This document shows, piece by piece, positions 1 through 9,330 of a DNA stretch of 64,000 bases (within the stretch, counting starts at the first letter, position 1; each line of letters begins with the position of its first letter). Both the position numbers and the translations under genes were made by a program. The DNA lies in the NCBI RefSeq assembly GCF_014023275.1, contig NZ_CP054697.1:186001-250000 (forward strand), written 5' to 3'. Source of the stretch: Nostoc edaphicum CCNP1411 (GTDB lineage: Bacteria > Cyanobacteriota > Cyanobacteriia > Cyanobacteriales > Nostocaceae). The notes below the pieces were generated by a model. That model saw only the letters and a program-made list of their open reading frames with translations. It did not search any database and had not been told where the DNA came from.

Positions 1-1893
1 CTCAATTTTTAGCTTGCCTCGGATTGCCTGCGTAAGTGCCAACTTCTCTACATTTGTGCCAGCGAGTACTAAAGTTCGCGCTCGTTGCTCTTTCCCTAAT
101 CCTATATAGTCAGCAGCAATTATATCTAGCTTCGTATCAGCTGATACTTCCTGAATACTACCAATTGTATCTAATTGCTTAAATCCCGCTTCTACTCTCC
201 CGTCTGCAATTAGGTCTACTGCAATTTTCAGATCCAGGTTACGCTGCCTATTTGATTGGTTTAAGTGCGCGGTCTTGATGCCAGCTTGTTGCAAGGATTT
301 GAATGGGTTTCCAGCTTCTACTGCCGATAATTGCTTGGTATCGCCAACTAGTAATAGTCTTGCTCCCTCAAGGGTAGCTCTCTCTAACAGGGCATGAGCA
401 TCTTTGGCACTAAGTAAACCTGCCTCATCTACAACCCAAATCTGATTTGATTCAATTAGGGGTGCTGGCTCAGACACCAATAAACTGGCTACAGTCTCAG
501 AATGTATGCCTAGTTCCTCACTCAGTACCTTTGCTGCCATTGATGAAGGGGCAAAAGCTTTGATTGTATAGCCCTGGGCGAATGCGATCGCGTTTAATTC
601 TTTGAGGGCAAAAGTCTTACCAGCACCAGCTACCCCTTGCCACGCAATGAATTGGTCTGTCGTCGTTGCAGCTAGACTAACTGCCTGCCTCTGCCCAAGG
701 TTTAGTGAGGTTTTATCCAACTGACTTTCAATTACTGGAGTTGAGCAGATAGGGTTTACTTTACTTTGTCCCGACTGCATTAATTCAATAGTAGCCAGTT
801 CTCGCTTTACTGCTGCCCATGTTGTGTATTGCATCTGCACGTAAGGCAGAACAATTAACTCCTGATGTTGCTTGATCAATGGCTCAATTGCAGTCACATC
901 AGTGAAGAGGCTTTCAGAAAGGATGAATTTCTCCAAATCCTCCTGCTTAAAAGCGACATTCCTCTCACTACAATGAGCAATTGCATTATCGAGTGCATCT
1001 TCTAGAGTTTGTTGTGAAAGAGAATCTTGTACAAAACTATTTGGCTCAACAGGAAGAGAGAAATTGATGCCCAGTGCCGCAGCTTCTTCATTCCACAGTG
1101 ATTTGAGTTCCGATTCTGTTACCTTTTGCTTGCACTGCCGAGTATTATCCCAGATTTTTTCGCGTTCTGCCCATGTAGTTGATGCACCCGCCGCAATAAT
1201 TTGCTGCCGCCGTTTTGAAAACGCCTCTAAGTCTTGTTCCTTGAACCCCTTGATCTCAAATTGTCCATGTTGACGTGGCTCGACCTCATACCCCAACTTG
1301 ATTACTTCTGTTGCCAGATAACTTTGGTATGCCATACCCAGGAATTTCTTGTTGGCGAATATCTCATTATTGACCAAGCTCATCCACTTACCGTCTGCCT
1401 GGGTTGTGTTCATGACTAAGCAGTGGGTATGGAGATGGGGGTCTAAGGAGCGACTCTCGATGTGGTCAAACTCTGCAACCACCAAGTTAGCTGTGTTTAC
1501 CCTGTGACGAGAATCTCCTTGTGTCACTCTAGTTATTGCGTAACGTTGTTCCATCAACGTTAATACTTTTGTTAATGCCTGATGATGCGCGGCAATTAAT
1601 CTTTCATCTCCACCTACCAACGCCATTAGGCTCACACTCTTGGGGGTAGAGAATGTACAGTCTAACGCTGCTCTGCGTTGGTCGGGCTTTAGTACTCTGG
1701 CATTAAGTTGCTCACGACCATTAGGCGAAAGCCCAGAGATGACATTTTTAAACGCTTGCTGATTTTCAACTGCTCCTGATAAACCAAGCTTCTCTGCACC
1801 TTGACCACTCCAGCGTGACTTGCCTTGGTGATAGTAGTTCTTGATGAAGTAGTTGACTGCCATCTCTGATGACACGTTAGCAGCTGTTAGCAT
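1..1893 (-). CDS. MobF-family conjugative relaxase-helicase (TrwC/TraI-like), C-terminus beyond window
   Basis: The 631 visible codons encode a relaxase that would nick plasmid DNA at oriT, followed by a RecD-like helicase. The start MLTAANVSSEM matches the usual MobF start, and the paired tyrosines at about 20-21 are candidates for the nucleophile. The metal-binding triad is visible as H153-L-H155-T-H157. The helicase part shows Walker A GVAGAGKT (420-427) and Walker B VVDEA with D489-E490. Relaxases of this family are usually 900-1700 residues, so the missing part is probably the rest of the helicase. The fold assignment is firm. Activity is inferred, since all catalytic residues seen are intact. 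The gene implies that this DNA is, or derives from, a mobilizable or conjugative plasmid. Confidence 0.93.
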   Translation of the reverse strand, partial: MLTAANVSSEMAVNYFIKNYYHQGKSRWSGQGAEKLGLSGAVENQQAFKNVISGLSPNGREQLNARVLKPDQRRAALDCTFSTPKSVSLMALVGGDERLIAAHHQALTKVLTLMEQRYAITRVTQGDSRHRVNTANLVVAEFDHIESRSLDPHLHTHCLVMNTTQADGKWMSLVNNEIFANKKFLGMAYQSYLATEVIKLGYEVEPRQHGQFEIKGFKEQDLEAFSKRRQQIIAAGASTTWAEREKIWDNTRQCKQKVTESELKSLWNEEAAALGINFSLPVEPNSFVQDSLSQQTLEDALDNAIAHCSERNVAFKQEDLEKFILSESLFTDVTAIEPLIKQHQELIVLPYVQMQYTTWAAVKRELATIELMQSGQSKVNPICSTPVIESQLDKTSLNLGQRQAVSLAATTTDQFIAWQGVAGAGKTFALKELNAIAFAQGYTIKAFAPSSMAAKVLSEELGIHSETVASLLVSEPAPLIESNQIWVVDEAGLLSAKDAHALLERATLEGARLLLVGDTKQLSAVEAGNPFKSLQQAGIKTAHLNQSNRQRNLDLKIAVDLIADGRVEAGFKQLDTIGSIQEVSADTKLDIIAADYIGLGKEQRARTLVLAGTNVEKLALTQAIRGKLKIE

Positions 1894-1964
1894 CGCTCAC
1901 CTCTGCCATCAGCAAAACATAACTTAACTCGACGACTATTGAACAACCCCCAAAAAATATTGAA

Positions 1965-2037
1965 GTCATTGTTTAACGCCGACATCAAACTCGCTTTGGT
2001 TTGATGCCGAGTTAAAAATTTTTGATAAGACAATGAC
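1965..2037. other. Nested inverted repeats upstream of the relaxase, candidate oriT
   Basis: An outer pair GTCATTGT (1965-1972) / ACAATGAC (2030-2037) encloses a TTTAAC/GTTAAA pair and an inner pair CATCAAAC (1983-1990) / GTTTGATG (1999-2006) with an 8-nt loop. The region is non-coding and lies 72 bp from the relaxase start codon. MobF oriT sites commonly sit next to the relaxase gene and carry inverted repeats beside nic. No nic sequence can be identified here, so operator or terminator roles remain possible. Confidence 0.4.
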
Positions 2038-2105
2038 AGCAACAAATTTTTTATTCACCAACTCTCATGCACTTAAATATAGCAAATTATCGTCTAAAAC
2101 TTTCT

Positions 2106-2330
2106 GCCAAATTTGGCGTACTGTGCGTAAGATTTTGCTATTATTGCTTTACTAAAAGAATAATATCATTGTAATAGTATATATATTAAAAACGCCTGTA
2201 TTTAGAGGGATTGCGTCAGAGTTATGCCAGAATTGCGCCATTTTTTCGAGGAAAAAGCACTTGATTATCAATAAAATTAAATTGTTGATAAATACTATTT
2301 AAGATTTCAGAGTTATGCTAGAGTTATGCC
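2106..2330. repeat. Repeats upstream of parM-like operon, possible parC/operator
   Basis: The AT-rich gap before the actin-like gene holds a perfect palindrome GCCAAATTTGGC (2106-2117) and three copies of GTTATGC within AGAGTTATGC-like units (2219-2227, 2310-2318, 2321-2329). Two units are followed by AATTGCGC-like sequence. ParM-type systems carry their centromere as repeats just upstream of parM, so a partition site or autoregulatory operator is the natural reading. That reading rests on position and repetition only. Confidence 0.4.
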
Positions 2331-2442
2331 GGATTTATATGAGTTTGAGCCTGTTTTTATCAAATTCCATAAATTTGCCATAATTGCGCTATTAACGACT
2401 TATGATTTGATGAAATGGTTGAGTAATTTTTGTTGAAAGTAG

Positions 2443-3546
2443 ATGGCAGATTTAATAATCTCATTCGATCCGGGAGCATCGTTGAGTAGAGTTTTTTTTA
2501 CTCTAGATTCAAGTAAGCCGGAGTTGCTTTTGATGGAACCCTACACAGCATTAATCCCGAAACAAAGCCTTTTAAGTTATGAGGAGGATGCGATTGGTGT
2601 ATCTTCTCCAGAAAATTCAGCTTGGATTGAATACAATCAGCAATGCTGGGGTATAGGATTAATTTGTCAGAGGTTTTTTGCAGATTTGAAGTTAGAGCAG
2701 CCAAAATTTGAGCTAGCGATTTATAAAACCTTGGCTGTAGTGGGTGCTATAGCCCAAAAGAAGTCGTTAGCCAACGGTGCAAGTATTCGTCTGGGCATCT
2801 TGTTTCCTTACGGAGAATACTCGGATCGCAAATTATTTGAGATATCGATTACAGGCGCTCTGCTCAACTTTAAATGGAGAGGTGAAAAACGCTCTTTCAA
2901 GCTAGTGGAGTTTGTTTGCCGCCCTGAAGGATTTGGATTGCTCTCACGAGGACGTACAACTACTCATAATTTGCGTTCACGGAAAGTAGCGGTGGTGATG
3001 ATTGGCTTTCGCAATGCCTCTATTTTGATTATGGATAAGGGTGCGATGACAAGTGGAGTTACAGAAGACTTAGGGTTTCATAAGTTAGTATCATCAGTAC
3101 AGCGTCGGGTAGCTGGACAAAAACCTCTGTCTCTTGCGGCTGCTATTAGTGCTGCTGGTTCCAAAATAAATCTAAAAGCCTTATTACCTTTAGTTCGAGT
3201 CGAAGATGCTTTGCTACAAGAATTAGAAATTCAATCAATCAAATCAGCAATCAGTATTGCTCGTGAAGAATATTGGGCAGTGCTTTCAAGTTATTTGCAT
3301 CGTTATATTCCATCAGATATTGATGAGATTATCTTTGCTGGTGGAACTGCCCACTATTTCAAGAGTGAATTGAATCGATTATTTCCACGTCCTGAAAAAA
3401 TTTCCTGTGATGCCTTGGAATATTTAGTACAGCAAGAATTTTTATCTGAGAAACCTAAATCAGATTTATCCTTTCGCTTAACTGATAACTACGGTTTTTT
3501 CTCCTATCTTTGTAAAAATTCTCAACAGGTCGTAAATCATGCCTGA
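2443..3546 (+). CDS. Actin-like plasmid segregation ATPase (ParM/StbA family)
   Basis: This 367-residue protein would polymerise into actin-like filaments that push plasmid copies apart. Visible signatures are the phosphate-1 loop FDPGASLSR (8-16), a phosphate-2 region VVMIGFR (184-190) and the adenosine motif FAGGTAHY with G300-G301. The length is normal for ParM-like proteins (320-370). The next gene overlaps its end by 8 bp, as expected for a parM-parR operon, and direct repeats lie upstream. The start at 2443 has only a weak ribosome site but fits the family N-terminus. A second, decayed relative lies at 18.9-19.85 kb on the other strand. Confidence 0.85.
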   Translation: MADLIISFDPGASLSRVFFTLDSSKPELLLMEPYTALIPKQSLLSYEEDAIGVSSPENSAWIEYNQQCWGIGLICQRFFADLKLEQPKFELAIYKTLAVVGAIAQKKSLANGASIRLGILFPYGEYSDRKLFEISITGALLNFKWRGEKRSFKLVEFVCRPEGFGLLSRGRTTTHNLRSRKVAVVMIGFRNASILIMDKGAMTSGVTEDLGFHKLVSSVQRRVAGQKPLSLAAAISAAGSKINLKALLPLVRVEDALLQELEIQSIKSAISIAREEYWAVLSSYLHRYIPSDIDEIIFAGGTAHYFKSELNRLFPRPEKISCDALEYLVQQEFLSEKPKSDLSFRLTDNYGFFSYLCKNSQQVVNHA

Positions 3547-3919
3547 ACAAGTTGATTTTCGTTTTCAGTTCAGTACTTCATCTCCTTATCTTCCCCTCTT
3601 AAAATATCTGAGTCCCAAAAATAAAACTCTTGAATTTCCGAGACAAAACATGATTATCTGGGCAATCGCTGCCTTTTGGCACCCGATAGCTTGTCGGTGG
3701 TTAGGAGGGTTCTCAGAATCAGATTTAAAATCAAAGGCAAGAATTTCAATTTACCAACTGCAACAACAAATTATTTATTTAGCTCAAACTTTTAACTTGG
3801 AGCAAGAACTGGAGAGCCATCTAATCGTTGCAAACCCTACCGACAAGGTTGATACACATTTTGGATCTTCACCTACTCACGAGGATGATGATTGTTTACT
3901 AGAAAATGCATTTAACTAG
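3539..3919 (+). CDS. Small ParR-like partner of the actin-like ATPase
   Basis: This 126-residue protein is translationally coupled to the ParM-like gene (8-bp overlap). It has no motif I can name. The centre (about 35-90) looks helical with a basic stretch, and the last 25 residues are acidic. Position and size are what is expected of ParR, the DNA-binding adaptor that links the centromere to the filament. The assignment rests on context rather than on sequence similarity. An 11-bp gap separates it from the next, interrupted gene of the same operon. Confidence 0.6.
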   Translation: MPEQVDFRFQFSTSSPYLPLLKYLSPKNKTLEFPRQNMIIWAIAAFWHPIACRWLGGFSESDLKSKARISIYQLQQQIIYLAQTFNLEQELESHLIVANPTDKVDTHFGSSPTHEDDDCLLENAFN

Positions 3920-4871
3920 GAATAAATTTATGCCTTATACCAAAGAACTGCTACAACAAATATAGGAATCATATTTGATTTCTGAAAAAAACTACGAGAT
4001 AATACGGACAGAATATTTGTCTAATAGCTAACAATGATAAACCAGCATCTACAAGCCGCGATCGCAGAACTACAAGAATTTATAGATGATCGCCCAGATG
4101 CGCGTGAGGTGAGGAAAGCGTTGGCAGTCAAATTGGTTTATCAAGGCTACAAGTATGAGGAAATTCAAACAATTTTAGATGTGTCACTGGGTTCGATAAC
4201 AAGCTGGAAGCAAGCTTATGAGGAAGATGGAATTTCGGGACTGCGCCTGAACCACAAGGGGAAAAAAAAAGTTACTTAACTGCTCAACAACGAGAAGAAG
4301 TTTTAAGTTGGTTGCAAACAAAAGAATGTTGGGAACTTGGTGAACTCGAATATAAATTGGCTTTTGAATATGATGTAACTTATGAGTCAAAGCGGAGCTA
4401 TTATGACTTATTTGATGCGGCAGGAATTAGTTGGAAGAAAACTACTTCTTTAAATCCAAAAGCTGACGAGGACGCTGTTGCTGCAAAAAAAAAAGAGATT
4501 GAAACACTATTGGCAAGGCATCGGCAGGAAATTGAAGAAGGAAAGTTGAGAGTATTGCTGCTTGATGAGTGTCATTTAATGTGGGGAGATTTAAGTGGGT
4601 ATGTCTGGGGAAAAACTGACCAAGAAATAGCAGTGAGAGTTGTTAATATACGAGACAAACAGACATACGGGAGCTATGCGGTTTTGTCAGATCCTGCGAT
4701 CGCTAAATCATTTTCTCCGTAATACAAATAAATTTATACCTATTAAGCCGTATTAAGACTTAAAAAGTAAAGATGAGTTTGAATCACAAGTTGCAAGACT
4801 CTCTTTTTTGACCCAAAAAAAGCTAGGATTCCCTTTGAGCAATAATTTCGAGGCAGGGATTATCTATTTTA

Positions 4872-6335
4872 ATGGAAAAATATATATGTGCAACTCTAGA
4901 TTTGAGTAAATCATTATCAAACTTTTCTTCGCAGGTAACAAAATATTTAGAATTGACGAACATCACAGAATGGAATGGAAAAATTCTTGAAGAAAGAGAA
5001 AGAAAGATTAGAGAACTTGCACTTATCTTAGCTGGTCAATGTATCGCGATTTTATTGTATAACCTTTCCCAATCTCAGTCAGCCAATCAAACCGCTATGA
5101 ACCAAACAAAAGGCTGGTGGGGTGGCAATATGCAAAAACACGGTTATAGAACGCGGCAAATATTAACAGTCGGAAATGTTTTAGTTACTTTAAAATTACC
5201 ATATATGGTAAGAAAAAATTCAACAGCTTCGACCAAAAATAAAATCTCTACTCAGGGAGTATACCCTTTATTAAAGTGGTTGGGGATGTCAGACGGTCTA
5301 ACCCCATTAGTATGGTCAACAGTTGCCCAATACGGCGCAATCACTAGCTCATTTGAAGCCGCCTGTACAACTTTGACGGGTTGGGGAATTAACCTTAGTT
5401 TAAAACGAATTGAACGTTTGACATATAAATTTGGTCAAATTGGGATCAACTTACGTCAATCTAAAATCTTAAATCGCCAATTAGGGAATTTAGCTGAAGG
5501 TAATATTCTTAAAGACCAAAGAGTTGTGATCGCCGTAGATGGTGGTCGGAGTCGAATCCGAATTAATAAAAAGGGAAGAAAAAGTTCCAAAACCAAGCGA
5601 CACGGGTTTATCGGCAAATGGGTTGAGCCAAAATTATTTACAATTTATGTTGTTGACGAGCAAGGTAAAAAAATAAATAGTTCTGAAATTCCTATTACGA
5701 ATGATGGCACTTATGAAGGATATAAAGCGCTTTTGGAGATTTTAGAAGCGGATTTAGTTGACTTGGGAATTAGTCAAGCAAAACAAGTATTATTAATCGG
5801 GGATGGAGCGGAGTGGATCTGGATACATATTCCCCCACTTTTGACAAGATTAGGATGCCCAGTCGAAACTTATCAGTTATTCGATTTTTATCATGTTACG
5901 GAAAATATAAAAGTATTTGCAGACGCAGCTTTTAATGAAGAAGTACAGTCGAAAGAATGGTTTGTAAAAGTTAGAAAGAGTTTAAAAAAAGGTAAAGCTA
6001 AATCCTTAATTAGCCAGATGGATGAATTGATTGCTGTAGCTACTGGAGAGCGGTGTAAGATTATGGTAACTAAACGAAATTATATTTTAGATGCTTATCG
6101 TAAAGGACGTTTAAATTACGATAAAGCAATACAGAAAAAATTACCTATTGGTAGTGGTGCAATTGAGAGTTTAATCCGCCAAGTTGTCAATTTAAGAATC
6201 AAGGGTAACAGTAAATTTTGGTTGAAAGAAAATGCAGAAATTATGTTACATCTGCGTTGTCAATGGATAGCTAAAAGTTGGGATAATTTTTGTGCTTCCA
6301 TATTTAATTCCTTTATCAAACCAGAAACTGCTTGA
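4872..6335 (+). CDS. ISKra4-family transposase
   Basis: This 487-residue DDE transposase belongs to the nested element. The N-terminal third carries a zinc-free but conserved segment (GWWGGNMQKHGYRTRQILTV, about 77-96). The catalytic core has VVIAVDGGRSR with D223, the LLIGDGAEWIW strand with D311, and an IGSGAIESLIRQVVN motif with the likely catalytic Glu. These three blocks are typical of ISKra4 transposases, and the length is normal. No frameshift is seen. It probably acts only on its own 20-bp terminal repeats. Confidence 0.88.
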   Translation: MEKYICATLDLSKSLSNFSSQVTKYLELTNITEWNGKILEERERKIRELALILAGQCIAILLYNLSQSQSANQTAMNQTKGWWGGNMQKHGYRTRQILTVGNVLVTLKLPYMVRKNSTASTKNKISTQGVYPLLKWLGMSDGLTPLVWSTVAQYGAITSSFEAACTTLTGWGINLSLKRIERLTYKFGQIGINLRQSKILNRQLGNLAEGNILKDQRVVIAVDGGRSRIRINKKGRKSSKTKRHGFIGKWVEPKLFTIYVVDEQGKKINSSEIPITNDGTYEGYKALLEILEADLVDLGISQAKQVLLIGDGAEWIWIHIPPLLTRLGCPVETYQLFDFYHVTENIKVFADAAFNEEVQSKEWFVKVRKSLKKGKAKSLISQMDELIAVATGERCKIMVTKRNYILDAYRKGRLNYDKAIQKKLPIGSGAIESLIRQVVNLRIKGNSKFWLKENAEIMLHLRCQWIAKSWDNFCASIFNSFIKPETA

Positions 6336-6506
6336 TAAATTTTATACTTTAGCTCTACTTTCAACTTGTTATTTGCTTTAATTAACACTAAGTATAAAAG
6401 GCTAATTGTAGATATTTTTGTTAATAATCGTCAAATACCTTGCTAGTAATCTTTTTGAGATATCTCATCAAGATGAATTCTCGTGACTATCAACATATAT
6501 TTAGTA

Positions 6507-6654
6507 TAGGACTAGTATTTGATTTATGAAAAAATCTAAGTATATGTAGGGTGTGTTACGGCTTCCGTAACGCACCAAAATCTTCGGATGGTGCGTTAGC
6601 CTACGGCATAACACACCCTACTGAAATATTTTCAGAAATCAAATATGATTCCTA
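6507..6654 (+). mobile_element. 148-bp MITE with IS630-type ends
   Basis: The ends (TAGGACTAGTATTTGATTTA and, inverted, TAGGAATCATATTTGATTTC) match those of the IS630 copies in this window. TA duplications flank the element at 6505-6506 and 6655-6656. The interior is a long hairpin (GTAGGGTGTGTTACGGC ... its complement). It has no gene, so it must be moved in trans by an IS630 transposase. It sits in the non-coding tail of the ISKra4-type element. Confidence 0.8.
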
Positions 6655-8520
6655 TAACCCTCTTCTGTCACTCTCCGAAAACATTTGCCTTTTCTAAAAT
6701 CTAGAGCTTTTGTATAACAAGCGATTGCGCGATTATTTTCTAATAACAAATACAAGTCCTATTTTTTTCTAATAGTATAGCTTGTATTGATTGCCTCATG
6801 AGGCTTCTAGCGATCACTTTCCCGGAAAGTGACAGAAGAGGGATAAATAAAGTTACTGTCTACTTAGATCCAATTTTTGCGATCGCACTTTGTTTACCGG
6901 ATCTGACAAAACCGCATTGCTCCCCAGACATACTACGGGGCAGTTGACTATCTGGAGGGAAGCTTACTACTAAAAGCGTATAACGCAGGTAACTCAGAAA
7001 ATACAATTGATTATCTACGTTATTTATTAGATCAGTCCCCCAATCAAAGATTACTTCTTTTTTGGGATGGTGCTTCTTACCATCGTTCACATCTGGTTCA
7101 AAACTTTTTAGGCGAGGTAAACCAAGATTTGTCTCAAGAGGAGTGGAAAATTCACTGCGTCCGCTTTGCTCCTAATTGCCCGTCACAAAATCCAATTGAG
7201 GATATTTGGTTACAAGCTAAAACCTGGGTGCGGCGTTTCTGTGCCTTGATTCCTTCGTTCTCACATCTCAAATGGATGTTTGAGTGGTTTATCCGGCACA
7301 CTACCTTTGATTTTGCGACTCTTCAAATGTACGGAGCTTTTTCAGAAATCAAATATTAGTCCTATATATTCGCTCTCTGTAGAAGATGTTGATGCCACGT
7401 TGACAGCAAGTAATTTACCTATTGACCAAGCTGATTACAGTGATGAAGAAATTCAGTCCCGTTTTGATGTGATCCGAGCGTCAATTCAACAGGGTAAAAC
7501 CTATAAGCAAGCGGCAGCACATTTTCAAAGACAAGAGAAAAAACGTGCTGATAAAACTGAATTTCCACCAATGAATATTCTGGAAATGTTAACTCACATT
7601 AAATCAGAGTACGGCATTGAGCTAGAACTAACTGAAGCGATTGAGATTATCAACGCTTGTGGACTATCTCCAAATCAGAAGGAGTATCGTCAGTTGGAGT
7701 GTGAGCGATTTCTCGAAGCTTGCGACCTAATTAAGGAGCAAAATAAAACATATTTTGATGTAGCTACTCACTTTGGCATAGTTCAACCCCAAGATGAGAG
7801 CCAGTTAATTGCTGAATTTTTTGGTGAAGAAGCATCTGTTTCTGAAGAGGAATTGGTCAATTTAGTGGATAATATTACCCGAAAACGCGCTCAAAATATT
7901 CCCGGACTAGTCAACCAAATGTATCTCAAGAATGTACTCCACGCACTTTCGGAAAACAAACAGGATATTAAGAATTTTTATTTAGGACTAGAACAACGTA
8001 TATTGGAGCGCATTGAGGGAAAGTCACGATTGAAAACTTTAATGGCGAATCACTATCCGATGAAGGATTTTCCGCTTTCTTCGCCCACGCCGATGCTATC
8101 GCCCAACGTGTCCGAGAGTGGAACGAGTACCGATTAGAACAAGAAATTGCTGACCAAAAACGCACCATCGATCTGAAAATCGAGAAGGCATCTGATGTTA
8201 AAGCTGTTGAAAAGTTAAAGAAGTCCAAAGAATGGTTGAAACATCGCCAACAGAGGTTTGAAAAAGTTAAAGAGTTGCTTTTCTGGATTGGTGCTTGGGT
8301 CGGCTCTGGTCGCTCTGGTACTTTATTTTTCCTGAGTGGCATTGTAACATTCGCTACTCTTGGGCTAATCGCAGGACTCAACTGGCCTACCACCATCGCT
8401 TGTAAAAGTGGCTCTGGGGGATGTTATTTACTGCGATTTGATAAGAAAACCGTGATTCTTCCCCAACAATTCAAAAATATCCTTGCTGAGTACGAACGTA
8501 ATAAGAACAAATCCAAACAT

Positions 8521-8700
8521 CTTAAGAGGGAACAGGGAATAGGCAACAGGGAACAGACAAGAAACTAAAGTTTCAGAGTTTAAAGCTCAGTCAAAAAAAA
8601 AAGATGTTTTTTGAGATGTGTAGCACGAAAAAACAGTGTCATTATTTCAATCTCATGTTTAAAAACCATGAGTTTTTCCTGTTCCCTCTTCCCTCTTAAG
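8521..8700. repeat. Inverted element with heptad-repeat arms (GGGAACA type)
   Basis: The left arm begins CTTAAGAGGGAACAGGGAA and continues as degenerate heptads (GGGAACA, GGGAATA, GGCAACA). The right arm ends with the complement (CTGTTCCCTCTTCCCTCTTAAG region). The core of about 110 bp contains TTTTTTGAGATGTGTAGCACGA, related to the core of the 27315-27580 element. It overlaps the end of the broken gene before it and supplies its last codons. Confidence 0.7.
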
Positions 8701-8751
8701 AGTTCCTTATTCCCGCCCCAAAGGGGCTTCGTAAATAATTAAGAAATACTC

Positions 8752-9153
8752 ATGTCCGAACTACAACAAACTAAGCTCTGGGACGATTGGGATGATATCA
8801 ATTTATCAACTTCTGAACGTCGCATTGAACGCTTAGAAATACTGCTGTGCCAAAAAGTACACCAAGGCGAAGATATCTCTCAATGTCTGCAAGTTTTAGA
8901 GTACTTGAAAAATCGCACGACTCACCAAAAGTTAGAGTCTGTTTTCTTTAGGCAAGTTCATTTTAAAATGACTTTCAACTACTGGCAAATAATTAGTCAG
9001 GCTATGTTAATTTTTTTAGTCGCTATTCCTTGCTGTTTTGCCATGTATAAAATAGCTACTTCATCAATATCTAGTAGTTCTTCGTCTGAATTATTTCAGG
9101 GCAAACAATTATCAAAAAACACCCCACCACACGGGAAAAAACATCATAAATAA
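8752..9153 (+). CDS. Hypothetical small single-pass membrane protein
   Basis: This 133-residue protein has a charged N-terminal half (1-80) with a predicted helical segment (STSERRIERLEILL). One transmembrane helix at about 88-107 (QAMLIFLVAIPCCFAMYKIA) is followed by a Ser-rich and basic His/Lys tail. No family is recognised. It follows the ParM operon on the same strand after a repeat element and may once have been its last gene. Codon use looks like that of neighbours, so it is probably a real gene. Confidence 0.6.
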   Translation: MSELQQTKLWDDWDDINLSTSERRIERLEILLCQKVHQGEDISQCLQVLEYLKNRTTHQKLESVFFRQVHFKMTFNYWQIISQAMLIFLVAIPCCFAMYKIATSSISSSSSSELFQGKQLSKNTPPHGKKHHK

Positions 9154-9330
9154 ATCTAGTCACAGTGCGGTATATTTATTGACTGCACTGCACTTACTGA
9201 GCAAAGTAAAAAGGCAGTTTATGAATATTTACTTCCATGCCTGTTGTAGGCGATCGCTTTTTTTCATATATTCAGATAAAATCACTGTACTTGATGGATA
9301 AAGCGGGGTTACGGCGTAATCTCACCTACT

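Larger units (their letters stand above)
4669..6924 (+). mobile_element. ISKra4-family insertion sequence nested in the IS630 copy
   Basis: This 2256-bp element starts GGGAGCTATGCGGTTTTGTC and ends with the inverted complement (one mismatch in the first 20 bases). It is flanked by a perfect 9-bp target duplication CAGACATAC at 4660-4668 and 6925-6933. It encodes one transposase (4872-6335). About 590 bp of non-coding DNA follows that gene, including a MITE at 6507-6654. Intact ends and an uninterrupted transposase suggest a recent insertion. Confidence 0.9.
4034..7359 (+). pseudogene. IS630-family transposase, frameshifted and split by another IS
   Basis: Three blocks match the 353-residue transposase at 17013-18074: 4034-4279 (helix-turn-helix part), 4312-4668 (first catalytic Asp in LLLDECHLMWGD) and 6934-7359 (LLLFWDGASYH with the second Asp, and NPIEDIW with the Glu). 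Compared with the other copy, the run after the codons for NHKG has one extra G and one extra A (GGGG plus nine A), which shifts the frame. The ISKra4-type element then splits the gene after the codons for KQTY. This copy cannot make a transposase, but its right half keeps the canonical second-Asp strand better than the full-length copy does. Confidence 0.88.
3963..7364 (+). mobile_element. IS630-family insertion sequence, interrupted copy
   Basis: The ends read TAGGAATCATATTTGATTTC at the left and the inverted complement at the right (to TCCTA at 7364), with TA duplications at 3961-3962 and 7365-7366, typical of IS630/Tc1-mariner elements. Without the nested ISKra4-type element (4669-6924 plus one 9-bp target copy) its length is about 1.14 kb, the same as the copy at 17008-18145. 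It disrupts the third gene of the ParM operon. Confidence 0.88.
3930..8568 (+). pseudogene. Third gene of the ParM operon, broken by an IS630 element and a frameshift
   Basis: The first codons (ATG at 3930, MPYTKELLQQI) are separated from the rest by the IS630 insertion at 3963-7364. Removing the element and one TA restores an uninterrupted frame across 7367 (QQIYSLSVEDVDATL). This frame is collinear to about 8020. There the reading frame shifts: adding one G in the GAGGGAAAG run would join it to a second frame that continues through a coiled-coil-like segment (about 8080-8270) and one or two hydrophobic helices (8275-8400) to 8568. The last 15 or so codons lie in a repeat element. I do not recognise the family. 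The protein was probably a membrane-associated plasmid protein of about 400 residues. The frameshift could be a sequencing error, but the IS insertion is not. Confidence 0.7.

Noticed and set aside
7968..8396. 142-codon minus-strand ORF over the broken gene
   Set aside because: It lies opposite the plus-strand frames that match across the IS junction and has no ribosome site.
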